Assembly (NCBI GenBank): GCA_937951875.1
Contig: CALGAN010000018.1
Span: 1 to 64,000 of the forward strand
Source: an uncultured Alkalilimnicola sp.
Lineage (GTDB): Bacteria; Pseudomonadota; Gammaproteobacteria; Nitrococcales; AK92
Reading direction: 5' to 3'
DNA: 64,000 bases
Part shown: positions 62,975 through 64,000 of the stretch, in pieces
Position numbering within the stretch: the first letter of the stretch is position 1
How the letters are laid out: each line of letters begins with the position of its first letter
Notes under the pieces: generated by a model
What the model was told of the DNA's origin: nothing
Database searches by the model: none
Seen by the model: only the letters and a program-made list of their open reading frames with translations
Translations under genes and position numbers: made by a program

Positions 62975-62980
62975 GCGCGC

Positions 62981-63406
62981 CTAGCCCTGCGGGCGCCGCG
63001 ACACCATGACCGTGGCTTCGCCGGTGACGACTTCCTTGCCGCCGACCGTGCAGATGGTCTCCAAGGTCACGAAGCCCTTGTCCTCGCGCAGGCCGGTGAC
63101 CTTGACCTGGGCGGTGACGGTATCGCCGATGCGCACCGGCGCGCGGAAGCGCAGGTTCTGGCTGACGTAGATGCAGCCCGGGCCGGGCAGGCGGGTGCCG
63201 ATCACCGTGGAGATGAAGCTGGCGGTGAGCATGCCGTGGGCGATGCGGCCCTTGAACATGGTGTCGCGGGCGAACTCCTCGTTGAGGTGCACCGGGTTGT
63301 CGTCGCCGGAGATGCCGGCGAACAGCACCACGTCAGCCTCGGTGAGGGTCTTGCTGTAGCTGGCGGTCATGCCTTCCTTGAGGTCCTCGAAGTAGTAGCC
63401 GTGCAT
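62981..63406 (-). CDS. phaJ: (R)-specific enoyl-CoA hydratase PhaJ-type
   Basis: 141-aa MaoC-family hot-dog protein that hydrates trans-2-enoyl-CoA to (R)-3-hydroxyacyl-CoA, supplying PHA synthase from beta-oxidation. The catalytic motif S33-G-D35-D-N37-P-V-H40 and the GRIAHGML segment are intact, unlike the hot-dog domain of the nearby MaoC-Pta fusion. It leads the operon-like run phaJ, DUF432, mscS, phaC. Confidence 0.9.
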   Translation of the reverse strand: MHGYYFEDLKEGMTASYSKTLTEADVVLFAGISGDDNPVHLNEEFARDTMFKGRIAHGMLTASFISTVIGTRLPGPGCIYVSQNLRFRAPVRIGDTVTAQVKVTGLREDKGFVTLETICTVGGKEVVTGEATVMVSRRPQG

Positions 63407-63452
63407 GCCCTTCTCTCTCCACGTTGGTTGGTCTGAAGTCGCCCTTTGCCCG

Positions 63453-64000
63453 TCAGTCGTCGCCGCCCCGCAGCAGCCGCATGGGCGAGCCGCGATAGTA
63501 GCGGCGGCTGCCGGCGCCGCCCGTCAGCCAGACCACCAGCGCGCCGGCGAACGCGCCCAGCGGCGGCAACCAGGGGTTGAACGGGTAGGATAGCTCAAAC
63601 AGCTGACGCGCCAGGACATAGCCGGCGAGCGCCGCGCAGGCGCCGGCCAGGGCGCCGCTCAGGCCGCCGATCAGCAGGAACTCGGCCCGGGCCAGGCGAC
63701 GGATGCTGGCGCGGCTGGCGCCCAGGGCGCGCAGCAGGGCGCTCTCGAAACGGCGCTCCTCGCCGGTGATCTGCAGCGCCGCCAGCAGCACGATGACACC
63801 GGCCAGCAGGGTCAGCGCCGCCATCAGCTCGACCACGCGCACGCCCTGATCGACGATACCGCGCACGGTGGCGAGGATGTTGCCGATGTCGAACACGGTG
63901 ACGCTCGGGAAGCGTCGCACCAGCTCGGTCAGCAGCGGCTGGCGCTGCGGTGGCAGATGGAAGCTGGTGATGTAGGTGGTCGGATAGTCCTCCAGCAGGC
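63453..64000 (-). CDS. ABC transporter permease, FtsX-like (partial, YbbP type)
   Basis: The last 182 codons of a membrane permease whose 5' part lies beyond the window. The visible sequence reads TSFHLPPQRQPLLTEL then RRFPSVTVFDIGNIL, and a domain with three membrane helices (about LMAALTLLAGVIVLLAALQI and two later) and the FtsX signature ALLRALGASRASIRRLARAEF. This matches the C-terminal FtsX domain of YbbP-like permeases, which work with an ATPase (YbbA) and often a lysophospholipase (TesA). Confidence 0.85.
   Translation of the reverse strand, partial: LLEDYPTTYITSFHLPPQRQPLLTELVRRFPSVTVFDIGNILATVRGIVDQGVRVVELMAALTLLAGVIVLLAALQITGEERRFESALLRALGASRASIRRLARAEFLLIGGLSGALAGACAALAGYVLARQLFELSYPFNPWLPPLGAFAGALVVWLTGGAGSRRYYRGSPMRLLRGGDD

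Overview
The window is a contiguous piece of a high-GC gammaproteobacterial chromosome. It begins inside a 16S rRNA gene (reverse strand, 5' end at about position 355). Nearly every block of genes is a conserved gammaproteobacterial neighbourhood: tyrS/M23 peptidase/anmK/erpA/argC/hemJ beside an rRNA operon, ptsP-rppH, fis-purH-purD, lgt-thyA-folA, trxA-rho, and nudE-cysQ. Several blocks match Pseudomonas gene order, but they are joined in a different order. With the 16S start and the polyhydroxyalkanoate (PHA) genes, this suggests a deep-branching gammaproteobacterium (Chromatiales, Nevskiales or Xanthomonadales relatives). Genus cannot be set from the sequence alone.

Layout. 1-869: 16S start, leader with boxA, two tandem rRNA promoters. 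870-6890: tyrS, M23 peptidase, anmK, erpA, argC, hemJ. 6940-7820: bacterioferritin and bacterioferritin-associated ferredoxin, the latter with a Fur-like operator. 7935-11700: ptsP, rppH, a HAD phosphatase. 11701-12838: a phasin with its own promoter and terminator, then a Cys-rich copper-storage-like protein. 12853-18517: reverse-strand purD, purH, fis, a zinc-ribbon DUF3426 protein, prmA and a small unknown. 18673-21777: ppa, glpX, cyclopropane fatty acid synthase. 22035-28872: mpl, ubiX, a LON-domain protein, hemL, thiE, rubredoxin, an unknown tail-anchored coiled-coil protein, cpdA. 29264-36497: a Sel1 lipoprotein, argA, argE, an SH3 protein, rlmI, lgt-thyA-folA. 36777-40963: a porin, a lipoprotein, rho, trxA. 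41218-52838: a complete gspC-to-gspN type II secretion operon. 52828-56667: yrfG, nudE, cysQ, a beta-barrel protein, a DUF924 protein, an EF-hand protein. 56720-64000: reverse-strand ackA, a MaoC-Pta fusion, phaC, mscS, a DUF432-like protein, phaJ and a partial ABC permease.

How the genes work together. PHA metabolism is the clearest accessory theme: phaJ supplies (R)-3-hydroxyacyl-CoA, phaC polymerises it, and the phasin coats granules. The neighbouring MaoC-Pta fusion and acetate kinase connect acyl-CoA to acyl-phosphate and ATP. Cell-wall recycling (anmK, mpl, M23), iron handling (bfr, bfd, erpA), haem synthesis (hemL, hemJ) and arginine synthesis (argA, argC, argE) are each represented by more than one gene.

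I found no CRISPR array, prophage, insertion sequence, toxin-antitoxin or defence island. The least explained items are the tail-anchored coiled-coil protein (26850-27974), the small protein before prmA, a lipoprotein after the porin, an atypical cofactor-loop sequence in dihydrofolate reductase, and several hairpins and operator-like palindromes. I see no clear sign of a wholly new multi-gene system; the PHA/acyl-phosphate cluster is the best candidate for unusual biology.
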